A stretch of 64,000 nt of DNA from Bacteroidales bacterium (GTDB taxonomy: Bacteria > Bacteroidota > Bacteroidia > Bacteroidales > P3): contig JAFTFL010000018.1 of NCBI GenBank assembly GCA_017449525.1, positions 1-64,000 of the forward strand, given 5' to 3'. The notes under the pieces were generated by a model that was not told the origin of the DNA, did not search any database, and saw only the letters and a list, made by a program, of their open reading frames with translations. The position numbers were made by a program, and so were the translations under genes. Positions 46,801 through 55,230 of the stretch are shown here, one piece after another; the first letter of the stretch is position 1; every line of letters starts with the position of its first letter.

Positions 46801-47608
46801 CCACATGTGCGAGGGAGATATCTACTACGTGGTGAACGGCGAAACACTCACGAACGACAGCGCCTACCTGCTACAACTGCAATCGAACCACGGGTGCGAT
46901 AGTACCGTGCTACTGCACCTGAATATACATCCACATCGCACGACATCAGACACCCGATACATATGTGCCGAGGGGGTCTTGCACTATCACGACACCACCC
47001 TGTCGGGTTTCGGCCTTCATACCGTAGTCCTTCATACGCGCTACGGATGCGACAGCACCATAATGCTGCAACTCAGCAACGCATCCACCCACAAAGCTAC
47101 ACTGAAAGCCGAACCTCCCATGGCCTCCTACGAATGGCACGAAATACGACTATCCGATGCATCGCGAGGTGCCACCCGATCGCAGTGGTACATAGACAGC
47201 AGCTACGTGGGGAATGAAACTATCCTGTTCTACGACTACCCCGTGGAACAAGACTCGGTGCTGGTGATGTTGATTTCGATGGGATCACCTGGATGCTACG
47301 ACACCTCCTATACATATATTGTAATGGAACGCGGCATCTGCTGGGTGCCCAACGCTTTTACCCCCAAAGAAAGCACCAACCGTCAGTTCTGCATCGGGTG
47401 GAACGACCTGCTCGAAGCAACCATGACCATCTACACCCGACAGGGACAATACATCACGAGCTACGATGCACTCCACGAATGTTGGGACGGCACAAAAGAT
47501 GGCCACTCACTTCCGCAAGGTGCATACTTCTACCTACTGCGCTACACAACCCACAGCCGTCCTCAAAGCCCCTTCGTCAAAAGAGGTACGGTTCTACTGT
47601 TACGATAG
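43889..47608 (+). CDS. Type IX-secreted surface protein, PKD and gliding-motility C-terminal domain
   Basis: A 1,239-residue protein. A hydrophobic export segment at ~27-46 (CMLWWCMFLLLLSPHILHA) follows a rather long N-terminal lead. Residues ~60-300 are CUB-like beta domains, ~380-590 a jelly-roll-like domain. A PKD domain (~700-755) carries MWDFGDGTTSTEVSPAHVY. From ~755 to 1090 come about five repeats that open with a C-D/E-G or CDNQ motif and close with a CDST-type motif. The last ~90 residues (ICWVPNAFTPKES onward) are the CHU_C type B sorting domain used by type IX secretion, ending on the basic KRGTVLLLR. It is probably cell-surface bound or released; ligand unknown. It is transcribed alone from a consensus promoter. 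Confidence 0.88.
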   Translation: MTAHCYTPSALTLGLNEKTDRLRQYPNCMLWWCMFLLLLSPHILHADEIRMSTSSSMLVRHILGTNTILNPSVDNSTFPANCTSQLMLISDSQWDIALDVVMYSPSRQSTIKIYDKRIDSLHLVETIMGTQYNMPTIMCHSGTAIIVFQTGSDDAGGNFTITATTSMDSIARGTPMRNGSVHTLSCNEMLLDPSGLAPYNNDTTESRWQAVMRPSLPFNGRTLLHGKCSIAEDDTLAIFDGPNTSSPLLACYSGITAISNIDLSCTSEQICILLIRHTPRHEWIKQPGFYLQMGYALANETFTTAVDSTTWRFSWDATTEGPWTVRYWTQENNYLVREIECLTTRATLTDLPANTYLFVQIKNHSCGTSPTYTFLLPPLCHTEAYDCINAADLLTCHVKATTGSFTNPYVLAGVVNLGQYSPSSKHTVCTDTTQRDRRTGNQLRVVPPGESYSVRLGSWQTGSTGASISYQYVVDTMAYDMLSLSYAAVMQDPNHSPDQQPHFTFEITDLQGRQLNPECYSANFIASRNLGWNTAAEEVLWKDWTTVMIDLTPLQGQVIYIKLTAYNCSPGGHYGYAYFSLKCGSKQMQSLSCGESNDNVFIAPAGMTYKWYPKSQPDRILSTARTLSVRDTQTYCCDISYAQTANHNCFFTLRAKAGPRFPYARFEPQLRNSDSCRSVYLFVNQSVITRDYEHHHLTDFECESFMWDFGDGTTSTEVSPAHVYRDTGLYTIRLIAMLGNGACADTTVQRLRVRSTCPFDTTICPDKFPFQWGPHFFTSTGIQYDTLINQFGGDSIVGWRLRTFEKQVQRVYDTINRRQLPYMHAGRWYDTTITNDTLFYPMGSQHRCDSTAIYSLYVMPDAMYIRDSFVCDNQLPMRWQDLTITDSGTYNKNYRGRFGQDSTFVINVSVKHPYYTDIDTSLCDGEVLQFHGYTFETDSTHYVPYSLYRFCDSIYRIRLHINHTYNIDTTVHMCEGDIYYVVNGETLTNDSAYLLQLQSNHGCDSTVLLHLNIHPHRTTSDTRYICAEGVLHYHDTTLSGFGLHTVVLHTRYGCDSTIMLQLSNASTHKATLKAEPPMASYEWHEIRLSDASRGATRSQWYIDSSYVGNETILFYDYPVEQDSVLVMLISMGSPGCYDTSYTYIVMERGICWVPNAFTPKESTNRQFCIGWNDLLEATMTIYTRQGQYITSYDALHECWDGTKDGHSLPQGAYFYLLRYTTHSRPQSPFVKRGTVLLLR

Positions 47609-47649
47609 CGCCGCACGTTCGATAGCAAACAACTACATTCAAACATAGT

Positions 47650-47687
47650 AAAAGCGGGAGTACTCATCTTTGAGCACCCCCGCTTTT
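47650..47687. terminator. Convergent terminator
   Basis: AAAAGCGGGAGT (47650-47661) pairs with ACCCCCGCTTTT (47676-47687) with one mismatch. A- and T-tracts on both ends fit use by both convergent genes. Confidence 0.8.
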
Positions 47688-47712
47688 GCTGTACCGCGAT
47701 CAACAATGCGCG

Positions 47713-48705
47713 CTATCGCACCACGTCTACAATACGATAGTTGCGTGTACCAAGGCCTATAGACGCAGCATGCTCTATGGTGTGCATGCCATGACGACTG
47801 TTGATGCGCTCTATCATGGGTGCATTGTCGTTACCCTCGGAGGGCTGCATGTTAAAGATAATGTCTGCGCATGCCTGGTCGAGCGCCACGGGGTCGGTAG
47901 ATGACAAGATGCCATAGTCTTTCAGTTTCACCTCCGAGGGCGTGGCTGCACAATCGCAGTCGACCGACATATTGTTCATCACAGCGATGTATACAATACC
48001 CTTGCGTGCAGTGAAAAAGTTGTGCACCGCCTGAGCAGCCGAGGCCATGCTCTCAAGAAAACCATCTTGGTCATCCACATTGTTCCAAAGCCCCTCAACG
48101 ACCTGCTGACGACCAGCCGTGTGGATGTAGGCCTTGCCATTACTCGAGGCTACCCCGATGCTGGCGTTCTTCAACGCGCCACCCAAACCACCCATGGGGT
48201 GACCCTTAAAGTGAGCCAGGTTTACCATGAAGTCGTAGTTAGCCAAATGACTACCAACGATGTCGTACTTGATGTGAGTGGTGTCGACCACTGGTATTTG
48301 CATTTCGCCCTCTGCGTCCATAAGGTCGACGCCTCCAATTGTATTGAAGCCGTGCTGCTCAATAACTGCACGGTGCTCATCGTTGCTGGTGCGCTTGCCT
48401 GCATACGCCGTGTTGCACTCCACCAACTGACCACCCACATGGTTGACGAACTGGCCAATAAGTTCGGGTTTCAAATAGTTTGGGTTACCAGCCTCCCCTG
48501 TGCTGATTTTCACAGCCACCTTGCCATCGGCTTTCACACCCAGGGCATCATAAATAGCCACAAGGGCTTCGGGTGATACTTCCTGAATGCGATACACCAC
48601 AGCCTGATCCTCTGCAGGTGTGGTAACGTCGGATTCCACATTGGCTTGTTTGCACCCCACCATCGTAAGCAGAGCAGCCGCGACGAGCATCATGTTTCTT
48701 TTCAT
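47713..48705 (-). CDS. DUF362-like lipoprotein
   Basis: A 330-residue protein. The signal peptide MKRNMMLVAAALLTMVGC has a lipobox Cys at 18. The body matches the DUF362 family: VECNTAYAGKRTS (~95), NLAHFKGHPMGGLGGALKN (~160-178), SVDCDCAATPSEVKLKDYG (~245) and SSTDPVALDQACADI (~268). DUF362 proteins are often linked to iron-sulfur clusters, and their reaction is unknown; here the DCDC may hold metal. It follows the exported flavodoxin gene on the same strand, with a hairpin in between. Confidence 0.82.
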   Translation of the reverse strand: MKRNMMLVAAALLTMVGCKQANVESDVTTPAEDQAVVYRIQEVSPEALVAIYDALGVKADGKVAVKISTGEAGNPNYLKPELIGQFVNHVGGQLVECNTAYAGKRTSNDEHRAVIEQHGFNTIGGVDLMDAEGEMQIPVVDTTHIKYDIVGSHLANYDFMVNLAHFKGHPMGGLGGALKNASIGVASSNGKAYIHTAGRQQVVEGLWNNVDDQDGFLESMASAAQAVHNFFTARKGIVYIAVMNNMSVDCDCAATPSEVKLKDYGILSSTDPVALDQACADIIFNMQPSEGNDNAPMIERINSRHGMHTIEHAASIGLGTRNYRIVDVVR

Positions 48706-48718
48706 TGTAATAATAGTT

Positions 48719-48753
48719 TAAAAGAAAAGGCATTCCCGTTGCGCAGGAATGCC
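48719..48753 (-). terminator. Terminator after the lipoprotein flavodoxin gene
   Basis: On the minus strand GGCATTCC (48753-48746) pairs with GGAATGCC (48736-48729) around CGTTGCGCA, followed by TTTTCTTTT. It sits between the flavodoxin and DUF362 genes. Confidence 0.75.
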
Positions 48754-48763
48754 CGATGAGTTC

Positions 48764-49399
48764 TTACTTGCGTTTGGTTACATTCTCTATCCAACGTTCC
48801 ACCTTGGCCTTACCGCCACGCACCTCATGGCCGTAGAGGCTAAATTCGCCGACCACTTTGGCCTGCGGATAAACGGCTTTCAAATCGGACACACAACGTC
48901 CTAATCCGGAGCCCTCATGCGTGGTAAACGGCACGATAGTCTTGCCATTGAGGTCGCAATCACGGAAGAAAGTAAACATGACCTGCGGATAGGTACCCCA
49001 CCACACGGGCCCGCCAATGAACACGGTGTCGTAGGCCGACATATCTGGCACCGAACCTTCATACGGAGGCAGTTCGCCCTTTTGTGCTTCGGCCTTAGCC
49101 ACGTCGCAACAAGTCTTGTAGTCCATGTTGTCGTACTTGTTGGTCTTAATCTCGAAGCGTGCGGCACCCGTCAGCTCACAGATATAGTCAGCCACGAGTT
49201 TGGTGTTGCCTTCCTCGATGTTTCCCACGCTGTAGTTCTCGCCTGCGTGCGAGAAGTAGATAACCATTGTCTTACTCATATTGCTTTTTGTTGTTACTGT
49301 TTCGGGAACTTTCGCTCCGTTTTGGCCATTGCAGCCGATGGTCAAGAGGGCGCATGCGGCAAAGCAGATTACCGACGCGACTTTGGTGAGCATTCTCAT
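48764..49399 (-). CDS. Flavodoxin with lipoprotein signal peptide
   Basis: From ATG 49399 this is a 211-residue protein. MRMLTKVASVICFAACALL ends in a lipobox TIGC. The flavodoxin core starts MVIYFSHAGENYSVG (FMN phosphate loop), continues VFIGGPVWWGTYPQVMFTF (~110-130) and ends VERWIENVTKRK. Flavodoxins are normally cytosolic; a lipobox upstream suggests anchoring in the envelope. An in-frame ATG at 49429 gives ten more residues; an internal ATG (MSKTMVIYF) would give a cytosolic protein instead. The DUF362 lipoprotein follows on the same strand. A -7 box lies at 49512. Confidence 0.82.
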   Translation of the reverse strand: MRMLTKVASVICFAACALLTIGCNGQNGAKVPETVTTKSNMSKTMVIYFSHAGENYSVGNIEEGNTKLVADYICELTGAARFEIKTNKYDNMDYKTCCDVAKAEAQKGELPPYEGSVPDMSAYDTVFIGGPVWWGTYPQVMFTFFRDCDLNGKTIVPFTTHEGSGLGRCVSDLKAVYPQAKVVGEFSLYGHEVRGGKAKVERWIENVTKRK

Positions 49400-49511
49400 A
49401 GTGCTTGTTTGTTGATAGGTGTTATACATTAATATATATAGGTGTCGTCCTGGCGCATTGAGGTTCGTTTCTTGCAGTCAGGCCGCTCTTTCTCGCGCCT
49501 TTTTCGGGTGG

Positions 49512-49519
49512 CAAAGGTA
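49512..49519 (-). promoter_or_regulatory. -7 box for the flavodoxin gene
   Basis: The minus strand reads TACCTTTG, followed by CC. Leader of ~75-105 nt depending on start choice. No clear -33 element. Confidence 0.55.
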
Positions 49520-49674
49520 CGACATTTCTATCACATAATTGTGCTTCGTGGCCATCTGCGCAGGCGAAGTGGCGCATTACAATACTGTACATTCGACTAT
49601 ACTGCGCCGTGGTTAAATCTTCATAATACAACGCGTAGCGCGACTTCATGCGCCATAATCTTAGTACTTTTGCA

Positions 49675-49682
49675 AGTCATTT
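49675..49682 (+). promoter_or_regulatory. -7 box for the GH20 homologue
   Basis: TACTTTTG followed by CA, 8 nt before ATG 49691. It rules against the longer frame that opens at 49442. Confidence 0.55.
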
Positions 49683-49690
49683 GCGCAAAA

Positions 49691-51571
49691 ATGGAACGTC
49701 GCTCGTATCATACTCTGCTGGTTTCACTGCTGGTTTCACTGCTCATTTGCGCGTGTGGCAGCAAAGTGGAGGTACAAGAATACAGCATTGTGCCTGAGCC
49801 CGCCCTGAAAATGATGAAACCAGGCACGTTTACGCTCGACACACGCACCAAACTCTGCTGCGTCAATATCGGACAGAACAGCGAAACCGTCCGCACCATC
49901 AGCAAGACGCTCCGCAAGATTCACTTCCACCCCTCGTTTGTGGGCACGCCGACGGACAATTGCATCAACGTGGTTCTCAACGACACGCTCAACCCGTCGC
50001 TCGGCGAGGAGGGTTACCTGCTGGAAGTGCGCAGCAACGGCATTTTCCTTACAGCCAATACAGAGACAGGGCTGTTCTACGCCTTTCAGACACTGCTGCA
50101 AATGGTGCCAGCCGACATTGCCAAGGCGCGCTACAGCAAGGTGGTACTACCGCTGTGCACCATTGAGGACACGCCTCGGTTCGCGTGGCGCGGATGCATG
50201 CTTGATTGTTCACGTCATTTCTTCAGCACAAAGGACATCAAACGCCACATCGACTTGATGGCCAACTACAAACTAAACCGCTTCGTATGGCATTTGGCCG
50301 ACGACCACGGATGGCGCATCGAGTCAGAGAGCTACCCCGCGCTGTGCGATGTTGGGGCGTGGCGCGTGGACCGCTCACATGTGGACTGGGAGGATGCGCA
50401 GCCAGCGCGACAGGGCGAGCTGGCCAACTACGGAGGCTACTACTCGCGCGAGGAGATACGCGACATTGTGGAGTATGCGCGCCAACGCCACATCGACATT
50501 ATCCCCTCCATTCCGCTACCCGACCACTGCAGCGCGCTGCTGGCCGCCTATCCGCAATTGGCCTGCACGGGTGCCGACAGTGCGTGGCACGTACAGGTGG
50601 GTCCCTACTGGCCATCGCAGGCTTTGGTGTGTGCTGGAAGCGATAGTGTCCTCACCCTGCTCTACACGCTGCTTGACGAGCTTATCGAACTCTTTCCAAG
50701 CCAATACATCCACCTCGGCTTTGGCGATGTGGACAAAGAGCCATGGCAAAACTGTAGCCGCTGTGCGCACCGCATGCAGCAGCTGAGGCTCGACAATACC
50801 GACCAACTCGAGACTTGGTTCATGCTTCAGTTGTGCAACCACTTAGCCGAGCACGGCCGCCACCTCATGGGGTGGGACGAGCTGCTAAGTCTCAACGCAC
50901 CCACCGATGCTGCCGTGGTGGTGCGAGGCGACAAGAGCACTGCCCTACGCGCTTCGCTGCTGCAGCACCCCACCATTGTAGCGCCAACCGAGTTGTGCAA
51001 TCTGGACTTTCCGCAGGGCAATCCTACCTACCAGCCCCACGCCCTCCCCAAGCAGCTGACGCTGCGCGACGTGTACCAGTTCGACCCCACGGCGCATTCC
51101 TTGCGCATGTCGGCTTCCTACATCAAGGGTGGCATGGCACTACTGTGGACCGAATACATCCGCACAGCCGAAGAGGCGCAGTACATGCTACTGCCGCGCC
51201 TGTGTGCCATGGCCGAATGCCTGTGGAGCGACCCGTCTCGGCGCAACTGGCACAGCTTTCGCCACCGCCTGGTCTACCACAAGCAACAACTCTCCTCTCG
51301 CGGCTTCCGCTGCGCCGAAGGCTCATTGGCTCCAATTGTGCAGAGCACTCACGTGGGAGCCAACCAGTTCCAAGTAACGATAGAGAGCGAGGTTGAGGGG
51401 GCTCAACTCTATGTCTACCGCGAAGGCATGGACGATGGGGCTCTCTACACGGAACCTTTCACCGTGCCGCACGGCACCCACATTAGGGTGCAGGCCTACC
51501 TCGATGGCAAGGCGCAAGAGGAGCCCTACGAATACATCATCGGCGAAGCCTCGGCACACGCCTCCCACTGA
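49691..51571 (+). CDS. GH20 beta-N-acetylhexosaminidase homologue, catalytic pair altered
   Basis: A 626-residue lipoprotein (lipobox Cys at 22, LLICACGSK). It has a GH20b-type domain at ~25-150 and the TIM barrel from ~160. RGCMLDCSRHFFSTKDIKRH, WHLADDHGWRIE, the Trp-Asp-Glu of LMGWDELL and LLWTEYIRTAEEA match GH20 enzymes well. However, the signature HxGGDE, carrying the catalytic Asp and Glu, reads HLGFGDVDKEPW here (His341 to Trp352). The catalytic Asp-Glu dyad is therefore missing. A C-terminal ~80-residue beta domain (CHB_HEX_C-like) follows. It may bind rather than cleave GlcNAc glycans, or work by another route. Confidence 0.88.
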   Translation: MERRSYHTLLVSLLVSLLICACGSKVEVQEYSIVPEPALKMMKPGTFTLDTRTKLCCVNIGQNSETVRTISKTLRKIHFHPSFVGTPTDNCINVVLNDTLNPSLGEEGYLLEVRSNGIFLTANTETGLFYAFQTLLQMVPADIAKARYSKVVLPLCTIEDTPRFAWRGCMLDCSRHFFSTKDIKRHIDLMANYKLNRFVWHLADDHGWRIESESYPALCDVGAWRVDRSHVDWEDAQPARQGELANYGGYYSREEIRDIVEYARQRHIDIIPSIPLPDHCSALLAAYPQLACTGADSAWHVQVGPYWPSQALVCAGSDSVLTLLYTLLDELIELFPSQYIHLGFGDVDKEPWQNCSRCAHRMQQLRLDNTDQLETWFMLQLCNHLAEHGRHLMGWDELLSLNAPTDAAVVVRGDKSTALRASLLQHPTIVAPTELCNLDFPQGNPTYQPHALPKQLTLRDVYQFDPTAHSLRMSASYIKGGMALLWTEYIRTAEEAQYMLLPRLCAMAECLWSDPSRRNWHSFRHRLVYHKQQLSSRGFRCAEGSLAPIVQSTHVGANQFQVTIESEVEGAQLYVYREGMDDGALYTEPFTVPHGTHIRVQAYLDGKAQEEPYEYIIGEASAHASH

Positions 51572-51878
51572 CCCATCTTCCGCACCATCCTTTTGCCCAA
51601 TCCGCACCCCAATTTCTGGCAAGTGCATGTGCAAGCGTATGCACGCTTATGTTCATGAGAACACATCATGATTATTCTTGCGACATCTCGTCAATAGGCA
51701 TGCGTACATTCCCAAGCCAAAGGCATTCGGATATCAATGTGCTGACATGCGAATGCCCAATTTGAAATTTTGGGAGTTTGCCTCAACGCATCCAAGCTGA
51801 CCTGCCCACAGCCACAGCGTGCTGGCCTGGCGCGCGCACCCCCCCTACGGCAGGGGTGTACTGACACGACGGCGCACG
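51572..51878. other. Convergent spacer without a gene
   Basis: About 300 nt between the GH20 homologue and the glycine-rich adhesin. I see no gene, tRNA or clear terminator. The frame beyond the adhesin stop codon shows no continuation of its repeats. Confidence 0.5.
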
Positions 51879-54707
51879 CTACTGCTCACCCACCTTCACA
51901 TAAGTGCTGCCGTCCACCGTGCCCGCATTGCCACCGCCGTAGACGTTGGCATCTACCCGTGTAGTTCCTTTGATGTTAACATGTGTGTCACCGTGCACCA
52001 CGGCCGAACCACCGCGGCCACCTCCGAACACCGAGCCGTGGATATGACCGTTCCACGTCGTGATGGAGAAGTCTCCGTTGACAGTGTGCGGAGCATTGTC
52101 GCCACCGCAATACACGCTGCCGTGAATAATGGGCGTCCCCACGTGGGTTGCCCCCCTCGCACCGATGATGACGGTTACGTCCGAGTTCACGCTCGTTCGG
52201 CTGCCATAGCCGCAGCCGAACACGTTGCCCGTCGTGCCGTATATAGCATCGCCCTCTGAGCCTATCGTGCCGCTCTCCACAAGCACCCGCACGGGTCCTT
52301 CCACCTCTCCGCTGGTGTTGCTGCCGCCATACACGTTGCCCTTCACGGTGCCACTACCCCTAATCGTAACATCCACGCTTTTTCCTTTGTTCTGATTCGC
52401 ACCGCCGTAGACGTTCCCTCGCACCACGCCCGCGTCGTGCAGGTTGACGTACACGTTGGCCTTCGCATCGGCAAAACCGTAATAGCCACCACCAAACACG
52501 TTGTGCAAAATATCCACCTCATCAGCTACCACCACCGTGGTGCCGTAGGACATCTTACCGCTCTCGCGCTCATTCTCAGCGTCACTACCCGAGCCTTTGC
52601 CTGCGCCGAACACGTTACCACCCTCGGTGCCATTGATAATGGCACTGCCGCCCACCTTCAAGTTTCCGCCCACATATACAGTACTCCTACCGTTTGTCTG
52701 TCCGCCTGGGGTTGCACCGCTACTGGTGACGCCGTTGCACCCAGCACCTATCCAGCCCTTCACCTCGCCTCCAGTCAGAATCATGCGCCGGTCGCCGCTG
52801 GCAGGCGACACCGCACCGCCCCCAAAGATAGCTCCTTTCACCAAGCCGCCTCGCATGCGGAGCAAGAACGACAGCACACCATTGTCGGCCGATTGGTTAT
52901 TGTCGACTCCGCCCGCTATCGATGCCAACTCGCCTCCCTCAATAGTAAGACAGCGAAGAGCCGTCTTACTGTTGGTGCCATATGACGTAATGCCCATATA
53001 GAGGCATTGATACGCAGAGGCCTCGCCCATATCGGTACCCAATGAAGTGAAAAACCGACCACTCTTAACGGTCAAGTCGAACGTCTTTTTCGATGCGTTC
53101 TGGTTCGCCATCGTAATGAGATTGCCCATCATGCAGGTGCCCGTAACGGTGAGTTTCGTATTGTCTCCGTTGTTTGCACGGTCGTAGTCCGAGCCGAGCG
53201 TACCCCATACCAGATTGTCGTTGCCCGTTGCAGTGATGGTGGTAGTACTATTGTTGGTACCCGTAGTCAAAAAATAGTCCCTAAAGAAGGATAGGTAGGT
53301 ATAAGTACCACTTTCCACACGCAGGTGGTAGCGCAAATTTGTGCTCTTGTTCGCAATAAAACCCTGCAGCGCATTCACCGTTCCTGTGCAACCACGGCCA
53401 ACAACCAAACTATGGGCATCGGCGTTGAAGTTGTTGCTCGCCGCATTGAACTGCACATTCTCGAACTTGACGTCGGCATTCGCCGTAAAGGCGCCGTTCA
53501 GCGTACGGACGACTCCCGACGAGCCGTCAGGGTAGTAGCCGCTGATGGTGCAGGGATAGGTCTTCTGATAAGCGGACGCATCCCCGGCGCTACTCACCAC
53601 ATGAAAATTGCGCTCGTAGGCGCAAGCACCCTCGACGTAGACAGTCAGATTGTCGCTGCCCGAAGCCACGAAGGCCTGCGCCCACAAGGCTTCCAGCTCC
53701 ACCTCATTGCCTGTAGCCGACGAGGTGCGGAACAGGATTTCGCTCTCGGCCAGAACGGTGTCGCCCACACTCTTGCCCACAATGGTTAACCCGCTGCTAA
53801 GGCTTTTGATGCGCCATGCGTAGAAGCCGCAATAGCTGGAAGCAGGCACGTTCACCGTCTTGGCCGCCACAGCTCCACTCGTGTAGGTACTGGTGCCATT
53901 GGTATTCTTCGACTGCTGCGCGATCAAATTTGAACCAGAACCATCATCGTACTGAGCGCGGCAGGTTACCGTTCCTGACGAACGAGTCAAACGCATCGTT
54001 ATAGTAGTACCTGTCTTCACCACTATGGTGGTATAGGGCGTGCTGCCATTCTGAATATTTCCTCCATTCCATGTGGCTGTGTTGCCACTGGCATCGGTAT
54101 AGGTTACACTTATTGAACCTTGTCCCCCAGTACCACCCCACGTGGCAGCGCTCCTTCCTGTACTGATATATATAGCGCGCGTGGTCGACGGCATTGTCGT
54201 CGCGGCATAATTGTGCGAAGGGCGCACTTGAAAAGGATTAGGTATGGTGGTGTAGGGCAGATCTCCCACGGCCGCACTGGCACTGGCAGCCGTACTGCCA
54301 TCGGTGCGTTCAAGGGTCTTATAATATATATAAGTGTGCTCAGCTTCGCCCACATTCACCTTCACCTTGTTATCGGTCGAGGCCGTGAAGGAGGTAAGTG
54401 CAGGCGCGACTCCGGCAGCCGTGCTAACGGTATTACCGTTGCCGAGATATGTAATCTTCACATCTGCTGGCCCGAGTGAACGTATCGGGCTGTTGACATC
54501 GGAGTAGTAAACCCACGTGTGGTCATCCAGGTCATTGAGCAGCACCACGTCGCTACCTGTAGCCGTAAGAGTGGCATTGTAGTGCCCCGACACGGGTGCA
54601 CCCAGCCTCTGTTCCTGCGCATACAGGCCACTTAGCGTCATCCACATCATCATGAAAGCCACCACGACACGTCTTCTTCCACAATTCTTTCTCATCTGAT
54701 TTTCCAT
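51879..54707 (-). CDS. Secreted glycine-rich repeat adhesin-like protein
   Basis: A 942-residue protein from ATG 54707. The signal peptide (RRRVVVAFMMMWMTLSGLYA) precedes a first domain with DDHTWVYYSDVNSPIRSL. A long beta-rich middle follows, and then from ~600 glycine-rich repeats with GxVYGGxN-type cores (for example GNVYGGSNTSGEVEG, GSVFGGGRGGSAVVHG, ANVYGGGNAGTVDG). This layout suggests a beta-helix surface protein of Bacteroidales. It stops right after the repeat DGSTYVKVGEQ, with no type IX or other sorting domain. Upstream ATGs (54734, 54728) are possible. The upstream small exported protein ends 37 nt earlier. Confidence 0.8.
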   Translation of the reverse strand: MENQMRKNCGRRRVVVAFMMMWMTLSGLYAQEQRLGAPVSGHYNATLTATGSDVVLLNDLDDHTWVYYSDVNSPIRSLGPADVKITYLGNGNTVSTAAGVAPALTSFTASTDNKVKVNVGEAEHTYIYYKTLERTDGSTAASASAAVGDLPYTTIPNPFQVRPSHNYAATTMPSTTRAIYISTGRSAATWGGTGGQGSISVTYTDASGNTATWNGGNIQNGSTPYTTIVVKTGTTITMRLTRSSGTVTCRAQYDDGSGSNLIAQQSKNTNGTSTYTSGAVAAKTVNVPASSYCGFYAWRIKSLSSGLTIVGKSVGDTVLAESEILFRTSSATGNEVELEALWAQAFVASGSDNLTVYVEGACAYERNFHVVSSAGDASAYQKTYPCTISGYYPDGSSGVVRTLNGAFTANADVKFENVQFNAASNNFNADAHSLVVGRGCTGTVNALQGFIANKSTNLRYHLRVESGTYTYLSFFRDYFLTTGTNNSTTTITATGNDNLVWGTLGSDYDRANNGDNTKLTVTGTCMMGNLITMANQNASKKTFDLTVKSGRFFTSLGTDMGEASAYQCLYMGITSYGTNSKTALRCLTIEGGELASIAGGVDNNQSADNGVLSFLLRMRGGLVKGAIFGGGAVSPASGDRRMILTGGEVKGWIGAGCNGVTSSGATPGGQTNGRSTVYVGGNLKVGGSAIINGTEGGNVFGAGKGSGSDAENERESGKMSYGTTVVVADEVDILHNVFGGGYYGFADAKANVYVNLHDAGVVRGNVYGGANQNKGKSVDVTIRGSGTVKGNVYGGSNTSGEVEGPVRVLVESGTIGSEGDAIYGTTGNVFGCGYGSRTSVNSDVTVIIGARGATHVGTPIIHGSVYCGGDNAPHTVNGDFSITTWNGHIHGSVFGGGRGGSAVVHGDTHVNIKGTTRVDANVYGGGNAGTVDGSTYVKVGEQ

Positions 54708-54744
54708 ATTATTCTTGCTATACATATTTCTCATTCGCACCACG

Positions 54745-55230
54745 CTATTCCTCCACAGCATAGGGACGCACCTGCAAACCCGACTGCTCGGACATACACC
54801 ACCGCCCATGCTCCCACCTGAGGTAGAGACGCTTGTCGAGGTCGCGCACAAAGTAGTAATTGTAGCTGGGGTCGAGTTCCCAATAGAAAGGCTGGCTGGA
54901 CAACAACACCCGGCCTCGTTCGCGGGCCAAGAACCACACCTCCTGTTGGCCTGCTACACGTAGCGTGTAGCCCTTGGGGGTGTGGGACTCCACCCACATA
55001 CATGTAGCAGCATCGTATTGGCGCACAGCCATCACCGTGTCTCCACGGTGCGCCACATAACGACCCACGATATAGGAATAAAGCAATACGCGCCTGTCTG
55101 CGCCAACCGTTTCTTTTGTCTCACCACTCACACCGAGCACCGTCTCACCACCCATGGCAAACGCGCTCGTCAGCCACCCTGCGGTGGCGAATATTAATAG
55201 GAGAACAATGACTCGTCCTTTAGCCTTCAT
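54745..55230 (-). CDS. Small exported protein, function unknown
   Basis: A 161-residue protein with a signal peptide (MKAKGRVIVLLLIFATAGWL, cleavage near AFA-MGG). The mature part is mainly beta-type with paired aromatic segments (YNYYFVRDLDKRLYLRWEHG, residues ~122-141). No family recognised. It precedes the glycine-rich adhesin by 37 nt on the same strand, so the two may form an operon, and it could be an accessory factor for it. Confidence 0.7.
   Translation of the reverse strand: MKAKGRVIVLLLIFATAGWLTSAFAMGGETVLGVSGETKETVGADRRVLLYSYIVGRYVAHRGDTVMAVRQYDAATCMWVESHTPKGYTLRVAGQQEVWFLARERGRVLLSSQPFYWELDPSYNYYFVRDLDKRLYLRWEHGRWCMSEQSGLQVRPYAVEE

Noticed and set aside
49442..49690. N-terminal extension of the GH20 homologue
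   Set aside because: It crosses two promoter boxes and would remove the lipoprotein signal from the N-terminus.
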